Below are positions 26,460 through 35,230 of a stretch of DNA of 53,597 nt, piece after piece. The stretch is taken from NCBI GenBank assembly GCA_002310115.1, contig DBYI01000118.1, positions 19,041-72,637 on the forward strand. The letters run 5' to 3'. The notes under the pieces are model-generated. The model saw nothing but the letters and a program-made list of their open reading frames with translations, had not been told where the DNA came from and made no database searches. The stretch is from Ruminococcus flavefaciens (GTDB lineage Bacteria > Bacillota > Clostridia > Oscillospirales > Ruminococcaceae). Within the stretch, counting starts at the first letter, position 1. Each line of letters begins with the position of its first letter. The position numbers were made by a program, and so were the translations under genes.

Positions 26460-27968
26460 ATGTTAAGAATAGCTAATACAGAAAACGGGCAAATACGTGG
26501 TCTGCCTGCAGCAGATCCCAGAATCACTTCATTCAAAGGAATACCATTTGCTGCTCCACCTGTTGGTGAGAATCGTTGGCGTGCTCCACAGCCTGCTGAA
26601 AACTGGCAGGGAATACGCGATTGTTTTGAATTCGCTCCTATATCCGTTCAAGATACACCCGGTGTAGGTGATGATGTGTATTGCCGTGAATGGCACGTAG
26701 ACCCCAATATTCCAATGAGTGAAGACTGCCTCTATCTCAATGTTTGGACCAACGCGAAGTCTGCAAGCGAGCATATGCCTGTTCTCGTATGGTTCTTCGG
26801 CGGAGGTTTTCAATGGGGTTATACATCCGAAATGGAGTTTGACGGAGAACGACTCGCAAGAAGAAATATCGTTGTTGTTACCGTTAATTACCGCTTAGGT
26901 GCACTTGGTTTTCTCTGCCACCCACAGCTGACGCAAGAGCAGCCAGATGCTCCGTGTAATTTTGGTTGTCTGGATCAGCAAGCGGGTCTCAAGTGGGTTT
27001 ACCGTAATATTTCAAACTTTGGTGGAGACCCAAACAATATAACAATAGCAGGACAGTCGGCTGGTGGAAGCAGCGTAATGTATCAAATGGCTTGCCCAAA
27101 CAACGAAGGTTATTTCAATAAAGCCGTAATCATGAGCGGTATGTTCGGTTCACCTTATGCTGTCAATGAATTGTTTCAACCGAAGAGTCTTGAACAAGCA
27201 GGTGAAAAAGGTCAAAGCCTCTTCAATTACTTGGGAGTAAAAAATCTTGAAGAAGCAAGACAACTTGATCCATTTTTCATCTGCAAGAAGTATAGTGAAC
27301 TTAGAAACAACGGAGAAATGTTCTTTACGGTTGTAAAGGATGGACATTTCTGCATTCAAGACCCTATGATTGCATTCCAGGACGGAACTCGCATACGAGT
27401 GCCTGTTATGGCTGGTAATACAGGGGATGAATTCATTGATCTAATACATGCAACGAATAAGGATGATCTAAAAATGAAAGCACGTGAGTACTTCAGTACC
27501 CAAGCAGATGAATTCCTTTCGTTTCCAGAAGCTAGAATCAGAACTGATTTCGGTTATTCACCGGTTTCTTCGCCTGAACTTGGAACAAAAAAAGCTTTTC
27601 TAGCTGAAAACTCACATAAGAATTCGATGAACTGTTATTACTATCGCTTCATTCCTGATATCCCAGGAAAAGATAACCCTGGAACTTTTCACTCAGTTGA
27701 TCTCTGGTTTTTCTTCGAAACACTTGCAAAATGCATTAGACCTTTTGAAGGTAGACATTACGATCTAGCAAGGCAGATGTGTGATTACTGGGCTAATTTC
27801 ATTAAAACCGGAGACCCTAATGGCTTTGATATTAATGGCAATAAGCTTCCCGAATGGAAACCATATACAGATAGTGATCGCAGAGAATTATTATTCACAC
27901 GTGACGGCGCAAAAGAGGCTATCGAACAAAGCGAATTTGTTAAGTTCCTGCTTAACACGATGAAATAG
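26460..27968 (+). CDS. Type-B carboxylesterase (para-nitrobenzyl esterase family)
   Basis: The 502-residue alpha/beta hydrolase has the type-B signatures SEDCLYLNVW, VWFFGGGFQWG and the nucleophile elbow TIAGQSAGGSS with Ser200. The glutamate and histidine of the triad should lie near GDEFIDL (about 325) and GTFHSVDLWFFF (about 415). No signal peptide is present, so it is cytoplasmic. GAGAGGAG precedes the ATG. It ends 10 bases before a GH43 gene with which it forms an operon, so it probably removes ester groups from imported xylan oligosaccharides. Family is certain; substrate is inference. Confidence 0.92.
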   Translation: MLRIANTENGQIRGLPAADPRITSFKGIPFAAPPVGENRWRAPQPAENWQGIRDCFEFAPISVQDTPGVGDDVYCREWHVDPNIPMSEDCLYLNVWTNAKSASEHMPVLVWFFGGGFQWGYTSEMEFDGERLARRNIVVVTVNYRLGALGFLCHPQLTQEQPDAPCNFGCLDQQAGLKWVYRNISNFGGDPNNITIAGQSAGGSSVMYQMACPNNEGYFNKAVIMSGMFGSPYAVNELFQPKSLEQAGEKGQSLFNYLGVKNLEEARQLDPFFICKKYSELRNNGEMFFTVVKDGHFCIQDPMIAFQDGTRIRVPVMAGNTGDEFIDLIHATNKDDLKMKAREYFSTQADEFLSFPEARIRTDFGYSPVSSPELGTKKAFLAENSHKNSMNCYYYRFIPDIPGKDNPGTFHSVDLWFFFETLAKCIRPFEGRHYDLARQMCDYWANFIKTGDPNGFDINGNKLPEWKPYTDSDRRELLFTRDGAKEAIEQSEFVKFLLNTMK

Positions 27969-27978
27969 GAGGATTATT

Positions 27979-29379
27979 ATGAATAAGAAACAAGCATTCA
28001 ATCCCTATCTTCCAAGTTGGGAATATATACCTGATGGAGAACCTTATATATTTAATAACCGTTTATACGTTTATGGTTCCCACGATTTCTGGAACGGGTA
28101 TGTTTTCTGCATGGGAGACTATGTGTGCTGGTCCGCGCCTATTGATGATTTGGGCAACTGGCGTTATGAGGGTATCATTTATCCAAGAAATGCAGATCCA
28201 ATGAACAAAGATGGTCATATGTGCCTTTACGCTCCAGACCTTACAGTTGGTCCTGACGAAAGATACTACCTCTACTATGTATTAGATAAGGTGGGCGTCA
28301 TGTCAGTTGCTGTATGTGACGAACCAGCTGGCAGGTTTGAATTCTACGGATACGTTCACTATCCAAATGGAACAAGGCTAGGAGAAAGGGAGGGAGACGA
28401 ACCTCAGTTTGACCCTGGCGTTATAACTGAAGGTGACAAAACCTACATGTACAGTGGCTTCTGCCCAGATGGTGACATGACAAGGACAGGCTCAAAAGTC
28501 GTTACACTTGATAAGGATATGCTTACAGTTATCACAGAACCTCAGCTTATTATACCCGGAAAATGTTATAGCACAGGCACTCAGTTTGAGGGACACTCGT
28601 TCTTTGAAGCTTCATCCATACGTAAAGTTAACGATAAGTACTATTTTATTTACTCTTCCGAAGTTATGCACGAACTCTGCTACGCTGTCAGTGATGATCC
28701 ACTAAAAGGTTTCAACTATGGTGGTGTGCTTGTCAGCAATTCTGATATTCATATTGATACCTATAAGCCAGCAGACATGCCAACAAACCGTGGTGCCAAT
28801 AATCATGGTAGTATTATCGAAGTATGTGGTGAGTGGTATATCTTTTATCATAGACATACTAACGGTACTTGGTTTTCAAGGCAGGGATGTGCAGAAAAAC
28901 TTACTCTCAAAGCAGACGGCAGTTTCAATCAGGTTGAAATCACTTCATGTGGTCTCAATGGCGGTCCTCTCGAAGGGAAAGGTGAATATCCTGCTTATAT
29001 CGCATGCAATATTTTTGACAAAAATCCAGAAGTATATATAGGTGATCTCAATGCACCGCGGATAATGCAGGATGGTAAAGATGGTGATGAAGAGATCGGA
29101 TATATCTCTAATATTAGGGAAGGTACCAACATTGGCTTTAAGTATTTTGATTGTAATGGTATCACTAAAGTTAGCATTACCACTCGTGGCTACGGCAGTG
29201 GTGCTTTCTCTGTAAAGACTGCTTGGAATGGTGAAGAACTTGGCAAGATTGAAATAGAAAACAGCAATGTATGGAAAAAATTCACTGCTGATATCAAGAT
29301 TCCCAATGGAGTGAACTCTATTTGGTTTACCTATAAGGGCGATGGTAATCCTACCCTAGGTTCTTTTTCTCTTGAATAA
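27979..29379 (+). CDS. GH43 glycoside hydrolase with C-terminal beta-sandwich module
   Basis: The 466-residue protein has an N-terminal five-bladed propeller (about 1-320). Likely catalytic residues are Asp19 (IPDGEPYIFN), Asp145 (QFDPGVI) and Glu210 (SFFEASSI). Residues 350-466 look like a CBM6-type jelly roll (IGYISNIREGTNIGFKYFD). GH43 enzymes here would be beta-xylosidase or alpha-L-arabinofuranosidase; which one cannot be told. No signal peptide: it is intracellular. AGGAGG is in the 10-base gap after the esterase gene, so the two are translated together. Confidence 0.9.
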   Translation: MNKKQAFNPYLPSWEYIPDGEPYIFNNRLYVYGSHDFWNGYVFCMGDYVCWSAPIDDLGNWRYEGIIYPRNADPMNKDGHMCLYAPDLTVGPDERYYLYYVLDKVGVMSVAVCDEPAGRFEFYGYVHYPNGTRLGEREGDEPQFDPGVITEGDKTYMYSGFCPDGDMTRTGSKVVTLDKDMLTVITEPQLIIPGKCYSTGTQFEGHSFFEASSIRKVNDKYYFIYSSEVMHELCYAVSDDPLKGFNYGGVLVSNSDIHIDTYKPADMPTNRGANNHGSIIEVCGEWYIFYHRHTNGTWFSRQGCAEKLTLKADGSFNQVEITSCGLNGGPLEGKGEYPAYIACNIFDKNPEVYIGDLNAPRIMQDGKDGDEEIGYISNIREGTNIGFKYFDCNGITKVSITTRGYGSGAFSVKTAWNGEELGKIEIENSNVWKKFTADIKIPNGVNSIWFTYKGDGNPTLGSFSLE

Positions 29380-29416
29380 TACTGTTGATGTAAATTAAGT
29401 ATATATACGAATAATG

Positions 29417-29476
29417 AATACCCGCAATTGAGAAAAACGATTTTAAAAATTCATTCTCTCGATTACGGGTATTTTT
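29417..29476 (+). terminator. Terminator of the esterase-GH43 operon
   Basis: AATACCCG (29417-29424) pairs with CGGGTATT (29466-29473), with further weak pairing inside the loop and a T run after it. Confidence 0.7.
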
Positions 29477-29681
29477 ATATCAGTAATTTTCGTTTTTTAT
29501 TAACGATTAGTTGAATGATAATTATAGGCATCAGGTAATAATGATTATATTCTTGAATATCTTATATTTTCACTTTCTTCTATTAGATATGTGTTTATTC
29601 ATTGATTGCAACTTTCAATTTAAAATGAAATTTTTTCGTATATTAAAAATGCTATTACTTATACTATATTTATTGAATCTA

Positions 29682-30431
29682 TTATTTACAATTTATCCTT
29701 TTAAAAAATATGCTTATAGCATTAACAAGATCAGCAAAATGTCCAATAAAGCAATGATCTGCGCCATGTATCGGAAAAAGTTCAGCGTCTTTATAAAGCA
29801 TGACAGCTTTTTCAGCATAAGAAAAAGGAACTATAGGATCTTCATCTCCGTGTATGATTAATACTTTTCCTTTAAACCTTTCAATAGAATCCTCGACATG
29901 AATAGTTTGTGCTGTACGTATATAATCTCCCGATACCTCCCAGCTTTCACTTTTAATCTTTGCAGGAATATGCTCTTGATCAAATATATTTCCTAGTATA
30001 ATACCATTCCTAGCATTTTCTGGAATCATCCATGCTGGTGATAAAGGAATAATAGCTTTAATATCATCTGCACACATAGCACCTATCAGCATTGTAAGTA
30101 ATCCACCTTGTGAATGCCCACAGATATATAGATCTGTAACAAAATCAAGTTCTTTTGCATAACTGACTACAGCAAGTGCATTAGTCACCCATTTGTAAAG
30201 AGTATGATTTATAAATTCGCCATCGCTTTTTCCATGGCCGTACATCTCAACACGCAATACAGAAACGCCAGCTTCATTTATAGCTTTCTGAACTGCAATA
30301 ATATGATCTTCCTCCATATGTCCTGTAAATCCGTGAATAAGTATGCATAGCGGACCTTTTACATTGTCATCAGGACGATCTAGTTTAGCATGAAGACGTA
30401 TACCATCACTGTTTATATAGAACTCTTTCAA
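29682..30431 (-). CDS. Alpha/beta hydrolase, cinnamoyl (feruloyl) esterase-like
   Basis: The 249-residue protein starts at a TTG six bases after AGGAGG. It has the oxyanion region LIHGFTGHMEED, then GHGKSDGEF, the nucleophile Ser107 in CGHSQGG, Asp198 in IHGDEDPIVP and His226 in GADHCF. The layout and inserted lid resemble Est1E and related intracellular cinnamoyl esterases of rumen and gut bacteria, which release ferulic or p-coumaric acid from short feruloylated sugars. It lacks a signal peptide. A perfect promoter at 30470-30498 with a LacI-type palindrome at its start suggests control with the arabinoxylan locus. Confidence 0.85.
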   Translation of the reverse strand: MKEFYINSDGIRLHAKLDRPDDNVKGPLCILIHGFTGHMEEDHIIAVQKAINEAGVSVLRVEMYGHGKSDGEFINHTLYKWVTNALAVVSYAKELDFVTDLYICGHSQGGLLTMLIGAMCADDIKAIIPLSPAWMIPENARNGIILGNIFDQEHIPAKIKSESWEVSGDYIRTAQTIHVEDSIERFKGKVLIIHGDEDPIVPFSYAEKAVMLYKDAELFPIHGADHCFIGHFADLVNAISIFFKRINCK

Positions 30432-30452
30432 TTGTATCCTCCTATATCAAAT

Positions 30453-30466
30453 TGTAAGTGCTTTCA
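30453..30466. promoter_or_regulatory. LacI-type operator at the cinnamoyl esterase promoter
   Basis: TGTAAGTGCTTTCA overlaps the expected start of transcription. It differs from the cre consensus at few positions and shares AAGTGCTTT with the palindrome at 24561. Confidence 0.5.
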
Positions 30467-30469
30467 TAA

Positions 30470-30498
30470 ATTATATCAGATGATATCCTTTTTGTCAA
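30470..30498 (-). promoter_or_regulatory. Consensus promoter of the cinnamoyl esterase gene
   Basis: Minus-strand TTGACA (30493-30498) and TATAAT (30470-30475) are 17 bases apart. Confidence 0.75.
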
Positions 30499-30499
30499 G

Positions 30500-30971
30500 A
30501 AGACAGTATTCAAAAAAACAATAGACCCTTTAATAATATCTTGCTTGATAATCACAAATCGAATAATATAATACGAGTTTGCTAATTGTAAAAGAGGAAT
30601 TGAACAACTAAATTACTACTTTTTCACGTATCTGCGTTGTATATCGTGTAGTTACGCGATATTTTGAATTCTGAGAAAACGTACAAATTTTACATGCTAA
30701 GAAATTTTTTCATGGATTTATTGAGTGATTTAAATTGTGATCTTGTTAAGAGCAGGTATCACAATATAAAACGCATTAAGTATCGCTTGAAGTTCTTAAT
30801 TGTTTATTTGGTAATCCGAAAGAGGTTTCCGACCATACCTTAAACTATCTGCTCTCATAATTCTTCAACAATTTTTAGTCATTTAGCTGTATCATCCATT
30901 TTTCACCATAAAAATTTCACCTTTGTATTCTACAATCTTTTTATGCATTATTCTGATAACGATCATTGTTA
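30500..30971. other. Gap without a supported gene
   Basis: About 470 AT-rich bases. A 43-codon frame at 30712-30843 has no ribosome site. No hairpin or repeat stands out. Confidence 0.4.
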
Positions 30972-32308
30972 TCAGGCAGATAAGAAATTGTACTTCAGTA
31001 TGTTCTTTATCGCTACCATTCTCTTTATTATTAGAACGAATGCAAAGCTTTCAGGTGTTTTTTGTATGTAACAAAACCAATAAATACCATCCAAATCTCC
31101 TGACTGGAAAAGCGTAAATATAATCGCAATAACAATCTGATGGGAGTTGCGAGTATCACGACGTCCTCCTACATTCAGAGCATCTAGGATTGTTTTTACT
31201 CCGTCTTTTTCAGTTGAAAGATATGAACCATAACCTACAGCCGGAATCATACCTCCGTTAGGCAAAACAAATTGCTCTTTTGAATCATTGTAGCCAACTG
31301 TATCAAGTATTTTTTCTAGGATACGCATTTTATTTATTGAAAATTCCTCACTGATATGAGGAAAGGCTTTATTAATAATACACTGATTCATCTGCTCGAT
31401 CTCCATACTATAATTGGATCCTACAATGACCTTTTCAATTTGTGTCACTCTTTCACCGTGTGTATCTTTTACAGTTACATCAAAAGGAATCTCCCCTTCA
31501 CCGTTGTACTCTACATTAGAACGAATATATCCTTTGGAGCCGTGAATAAATAACCTGTCATATCTGTCACACGAGTCAGTACCAAGTATCATGCCTGCAT
31601 TGAAAGAAGCCCTTGAACCGTCATCAAATCCTATAAGAACAGAAGCAATATGATCGACACCTGTCCTGTCTAGTTCTGCATCTGCTTTTATGTACTTCAC
31701 GGGTGACTCAATTAGTGAAAGTATCATGGATGTACAATAGCAACCTACATCATATATTCCCCCACCTCCCTGCTCCTTATGCAGTCTTATATCCTCGGAG
31801 TAGTCTTGTGTCAGAAAAGCGGTATCAACAAAATCTATTTTGTCTATTTCACCTGATGAAATAATCTCTTTCAGTCTGTATATGTAAGGACTGTGAAGAT
31901 AAGCGAAAGCCTCCATAAGTATAACTCCATTATCCTTTGCAGCAGCAAACATACGCCGTAACTCAGCTTCATTCATTGCAATAGGTTTTTCGCATAGTAC
32001 ATGTTTATATGCATTCAAAGCCTTTATTCCCCATTCACAGTGAATATCATTTGGCAATGGTATATATACCGCCTCAACTTCTGGATCGGCAAGTAAGGCA
32101 TCATATCCCTTATATGCCTTTTTAAATTCGAAGCGTTCTTTATATGCTTCTGCTTTTTCATGACTTCTGCCTGCGATCGCATAAAGTTCACATCCTTTTG
32201 CTTTCTGCATACCAGGAATTGTTCCCCATGACGCAATACCTGCAGTACCCATAACTCCCCATTTTACACTTTCTTTTTTAGAACTTAAGATATTTTTTCT
32301 TCAAACAT
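30972..32308 (-). pseudogene. Broken Gfo/Idh/MocA oxidoreductase fused to an aldo/keto reductase
   Basis: The natural start is probably the ATG at 32308-32306 (MFEEK), with CGAGG upstream. A run of six A (32293-32298 on the complement) is one base short to stay in frame. The main frame continues with KWGVMGTAGIASWG, the NAD(P)-binding start of Gfo/Idh/MocA enzymes, and HVLCEKPIAMNEAELRRM; this domain covers roughly 320 residues. It then enters an aldo/keto reductase, FVLPNGGMIPAVGYGSYLST, which stops matching after ILDALNVG. The last 60 or so residues (from GRRDTRNSHQIV) are unrelated. So the gene is frameshifted at its 5' end and truncated at its 3' end. An intact version would be a two-domain sugar oxidoreductase. 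Confidence 0.75.
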
Positions 32309-32730
32309 ACTGATCCTCGTATAAATAATATTCATTTTTTACTTATTTTTCAACTGCGAGAGAATTTAAGTGATTTTATTGCTGTAATAGCAATCTAAAA
32401 TATATAAAATTACATTTAATTTGGCCTTTGAATTATTTTTACATAACAAACTATGAAAATACCACATAATTAACATTGGCTTTCGTTCCAATATATATTA
32501 CATCAAAAACATTCTATACTTCCTGAATATATGTAAATATTTTATTTCAAATGCTATTAATCTCTTATATTTAAATTATAGCATATACGCACTTATTTTT
32601 TCAATAATATAACATTAATGCGCTATTGAATAAATAATCATTTTACTAACATAAATATATAAATTCAGCAATGAAAAAATAGGTAATATATATAATTTTC
32701 TCTTAAAGTTTCTGTAATTCATATAAAAAC
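32309..32730. other. Gap without a supported gene
   Basis: AT-rich sequence before the terminator at 32731. I see no coding frame, repeat or clear promoter. Confidence 0.4.
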
Positions 32731-32757
32731 AGCCGCCTTTAATTTTTATAGGCGGCT
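32731..32757 (-). terminator. Terminator downstream of the GH43 xylosidase gene
   Basis: AGCCGCCT (32731-32738) and AGGCGGCT (32750-32757) form the stem; five T follow on the minus strand. It lies about 135 bases beyond the stop. Confidence 0.75.
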
Positions 32758-32891
32758 TATACATATTCAAAAATAGATTTAAAGTTAATTCAAGCTAAGC
32801 ATTGATATCGTATTTATTTCATTGCGAAATACTCCAAGTCTCTTGAGTTGTCAGAATCAAATACAATCTTTATTTATACTTAACTACTAAA

Positions 32892-33863
32892 TTACTTGTA
32901 TGGGTCAATTTTAATTATAGAACCATCTGGAGCGTATGTTATTTCAGTGAACTTCACACAACGCCTATGATTAATTCCATTCGAAAGCTCAGCGTCATGA
33001 TAGAAAATATACCATTTTCCCTCATACTCAATAATAGAGTGATGTGTTGTCCAACCAATTACTGGTTCCATAAGCCTACCTCTAAATGTAAACGGACCAG
33101 TTGGTGAATTAGAAGTTGCATATACAAGATAATGGGTAGTACCCGTTGAATACGAAAGATAATATGTATTATTATATTTATGCATCCATGGGCCTTCAAA
33201 ATATCGTCTATCCTCATCCCCTGCAAGAATATCGTTACCGTTTTCATCGACAATCTTTACATGGAACGGTTCAGAAGCCAACGCATTACAATCTCCGTTT
33301 AGTTCTACACAATAAGGGGTTAGAGCAGGCTTGTCAGGATCCGGCTCCTTGCCGTTAGGATCAAAACTTCCTGTTTTCCATTTTTCAAGCTGACCACCCC
33401 AAAGGCCACCGTAGAACATGTATATTTTACCATCATCGTCAACAAATACACACGGATCAATACTACAAGTGCCCTTCAGATAGTCATCATCAGGTTTAAA
33501 CGGACCTATAGGACTGTCACTATGAGCGGCACCTATACGGAAAATACCATTTTTATCGCGTGCAGGAAAAATAAGATGATACTTTCCGTTTGTATATGCG
33601 AGATCTGGTGCCCACATCTGTTTGCTGACCCACTTGACATCTCTCATGTGAAGAGCCTCTCCGTTGTCGACACAAGTGGATTCTGTACTATCCATTGAAA
33701 GGACGTGGTAATCTTCCATAAGATACTCATCGCCCTCATCATTATCCTCGCCATTGTGCGGAATATCATGAGAGGGATAAATGTAAATTTTTCCGTTGAA
33801 AACATGAGCGGATGGATCCGCTGTAAAAATATGAGTTACTAATGGCTTCCTTTGCTGATTCAT
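32892..33863 (-). CDS. Intracellular GH43 beta-xylosidase / arabinofuranosidase
   Basis: The 323-residue single-domain protein is a compact GH43 propeller of the subfamily 1 type. Likely catalytic residues are Asp16 (TADPSAHVFNGKIYIYPSHD), Asp136 (SIDPCVFVDDDG) and Glu223 (RYFEGPWMHK). There is no signal peptide and no binding module. GGAGG precedes the ATG, and a promoter lies at 33903-33931. It should trim xylose or arabinose from short imported oligosaccharides, completing the work of the GH51 and GH43 enzymes upstream in the locus. Confidence 0.92.
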   Translation of the reverse strand: MNQQRKPLVTHIFTADPSAHVFNGKIYIYPSHDIPHNGEDNDEGDEYLMEDYHVLSMDSTESTCVDNGEALHMRDVKWVSKQMWAPDLAYTNGKYHLIFPARDKNGIFRIGAAHSDSPIGPFKPDDDYLKGTCSIDPCVFVDDDGKIYMFYGGLWGGQLEKWKTGSFDPNGKEPDPDKPALTPYCVELNGDCNALASEPFHVKIVDENGNDILAGDEDRRYFEGPWMHKYNNTYYLSYSTGTTHYLVYATSNSPTGPFTFRGRLMEPVIGWTTHHSIIEYEGKWYIFYHDAELSNGINHRRCVKFTEITYAPDGSIIKIDPYK

Positions 33864-33902
33864 AAACTATTCCCTCCAAATATTTCGACTATATAAAAAT
33901 AT

Positions 33903-33931
33903 ACTATAAATCTTAAAAAAAAGCAAGTCAA
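33903..33931 (-). promoter_or_regulatory. Promoter of the GH43 xylosidase gene
   Basis: Minus-strand TTGACT (33926-33931) and TATAGT (33903-33908) are 17 bases apart. Confidence 0.5.
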
Positions 33932-33939
33932 AATTTGTC

Positions 33940-34575
33940 AAATAATAATCTGTATGATATTAATTTGCTATTTCATAGATAATATTATTAAAAAAACGCA
34001 ATAATAAACGGATAAAACTGAAATAAACAATGAGTTAAAGAAAGATTATATCAATTATCCACCATTATCAGAAAATCATTACTTTCAATTGATGAAATCT
34101 TAATTTAATTAATTAATATCCTTTTTATCTTTTAATGTCCATCAAAGAAATTATATGCATCTGTTTAATCAAAAGAATAAACAGGTATAAAAATTTTTTG
34201 CATTAATATGAACAAGGAAGTATTAAAGGAAAACTTGCAATATTTACAAACAACAGCTTACATCTTCTAATAAAAGTTTACAAAACTGAATTTATGTATT
34301 CATGACAGTATGATCGTATATAATAAGTATTTTGCCAAATATTTTTCAAAAAGAATTGTATTATATTAATCAATAATTAATACTACATTACTATTATATT
34401 CGAATTAGCATCATTCGTCAATATGTTTTTTATCATAATGAAGAATTAATTACAAAAAATATTGGTTATATAATATAACAATAAATCAGTATTTAAAATA
34501 CCGGCTTGGGATCAAACAAATTCAGTTTTAACCAACAATTTCTTTTATTAATCCTGTTGCGAATAAAATAATCAT
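33940..34575. other. Long AT-rich gap without a supported gene
   Basis: A 20-codon frame from about 34208 (MNKEVLKENLQYLQTTAYIF) looks protein-like but has no ribosome site. Otherwise nothing is recognisable in these 630 bases. Confidence 0.35.
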
Positions 34576-34581
34576 CAATAT

Positions 34582-35228
34582 TTAACATCCAAGTCTAAAC
34601 CACGTCAGATACTGTGGAATTACCTTATTCATTTCTTTTGCCAATACCCCTAAAAGAAGCATTATGATAATTACGGGAGATATCGTACTAGCAATTGAAA
34701 ATAATTCGCCAAGTACAACTTCAAACGTTAAAGGCAGTGTTGCAGCATAACCCGTTATAAGTATGAGTGGTGCACATGGAGAAATAACATAACCGAATCC
34801 CATACCAATCAAAGCTGCATGACGCTCTTTATCAACTGTAATTTCTTCATCATTTTCAGTTTTACAACCCTTACATTTCTTACAACCACTTGAACACTTA
34901 ATTCCCTAATCCAGCCTATAAGAAACCAAATTCCCATCGCCAACATAACAGTATCAGTTATTAAAGCGGTTTTAACGCCCATTATACGGCCAGTATCATC
35001 TATTATACTTCTGCCAACGCAAGATGCTATACTACACAATAGTATTACTGCAAGCAATTTCCCGAAAAAGAAATCAAGGAAAGCTCTAATAGATTGTTTG
35101 ATGTTCTTAGTATGAGTTGTAAGATAACTGTATAATGCTGCACTTATTCCCGAGCCGCAACATGTACCGCAACCTATTCCAATGGAAGCAGCAGCTGACA
35201 TACTTTCAAATAGCAATGCTATGCTCAT
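34582..35228 (-). pseudogene. Frameshifted membrane permease (TauE/SafE-like)
   Basis: Two minus-strand frames make one protein. The first (35228 downward) reads SIGIGCGTCCGSGISAALY, a helix pair, and IMGVKTALITDTVMLAMGIW. At GWIR (about 34908) the correct reading moves by one base, at a GGG run, to KCSSGCKKCKGCKTENDEE. It then continues with IGMGFGYVISPCAPLILITG and more helices to 34582. About six helices in all, with a Cys-rich cytoplasmic loop, suggest a sulfite-exporter or DsbD-like transporter family; that is tentative. The ATG starts two bases after the sigma-activase stop, showing an original operon with the activase. Confidence 0.6.
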
Positions 35229-35230
35229 AT

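Noticed and set aside
29511..29861. Plus-strand frame of 116 codons rich in Leu/Ile/Phe
   Set aside because: Its second half is antisense to the well-supported cinnamoyl esterase gene; composition is that of AT-rich non-coding DNA and no ribosome site precedes it.
30712..30843. 43-codon frame rich in Leu, Lys and Arg
   Set aside because: There is no Shine-Dalgarno sequence and no recognisable similarity.
34208..34270. 20-codon frame MNKEVLKENLQYLQTTAYIF
   Set aside because: It has no ribosome site and no neighbouring context; it may be a trace of an old gene but cannot be supported.
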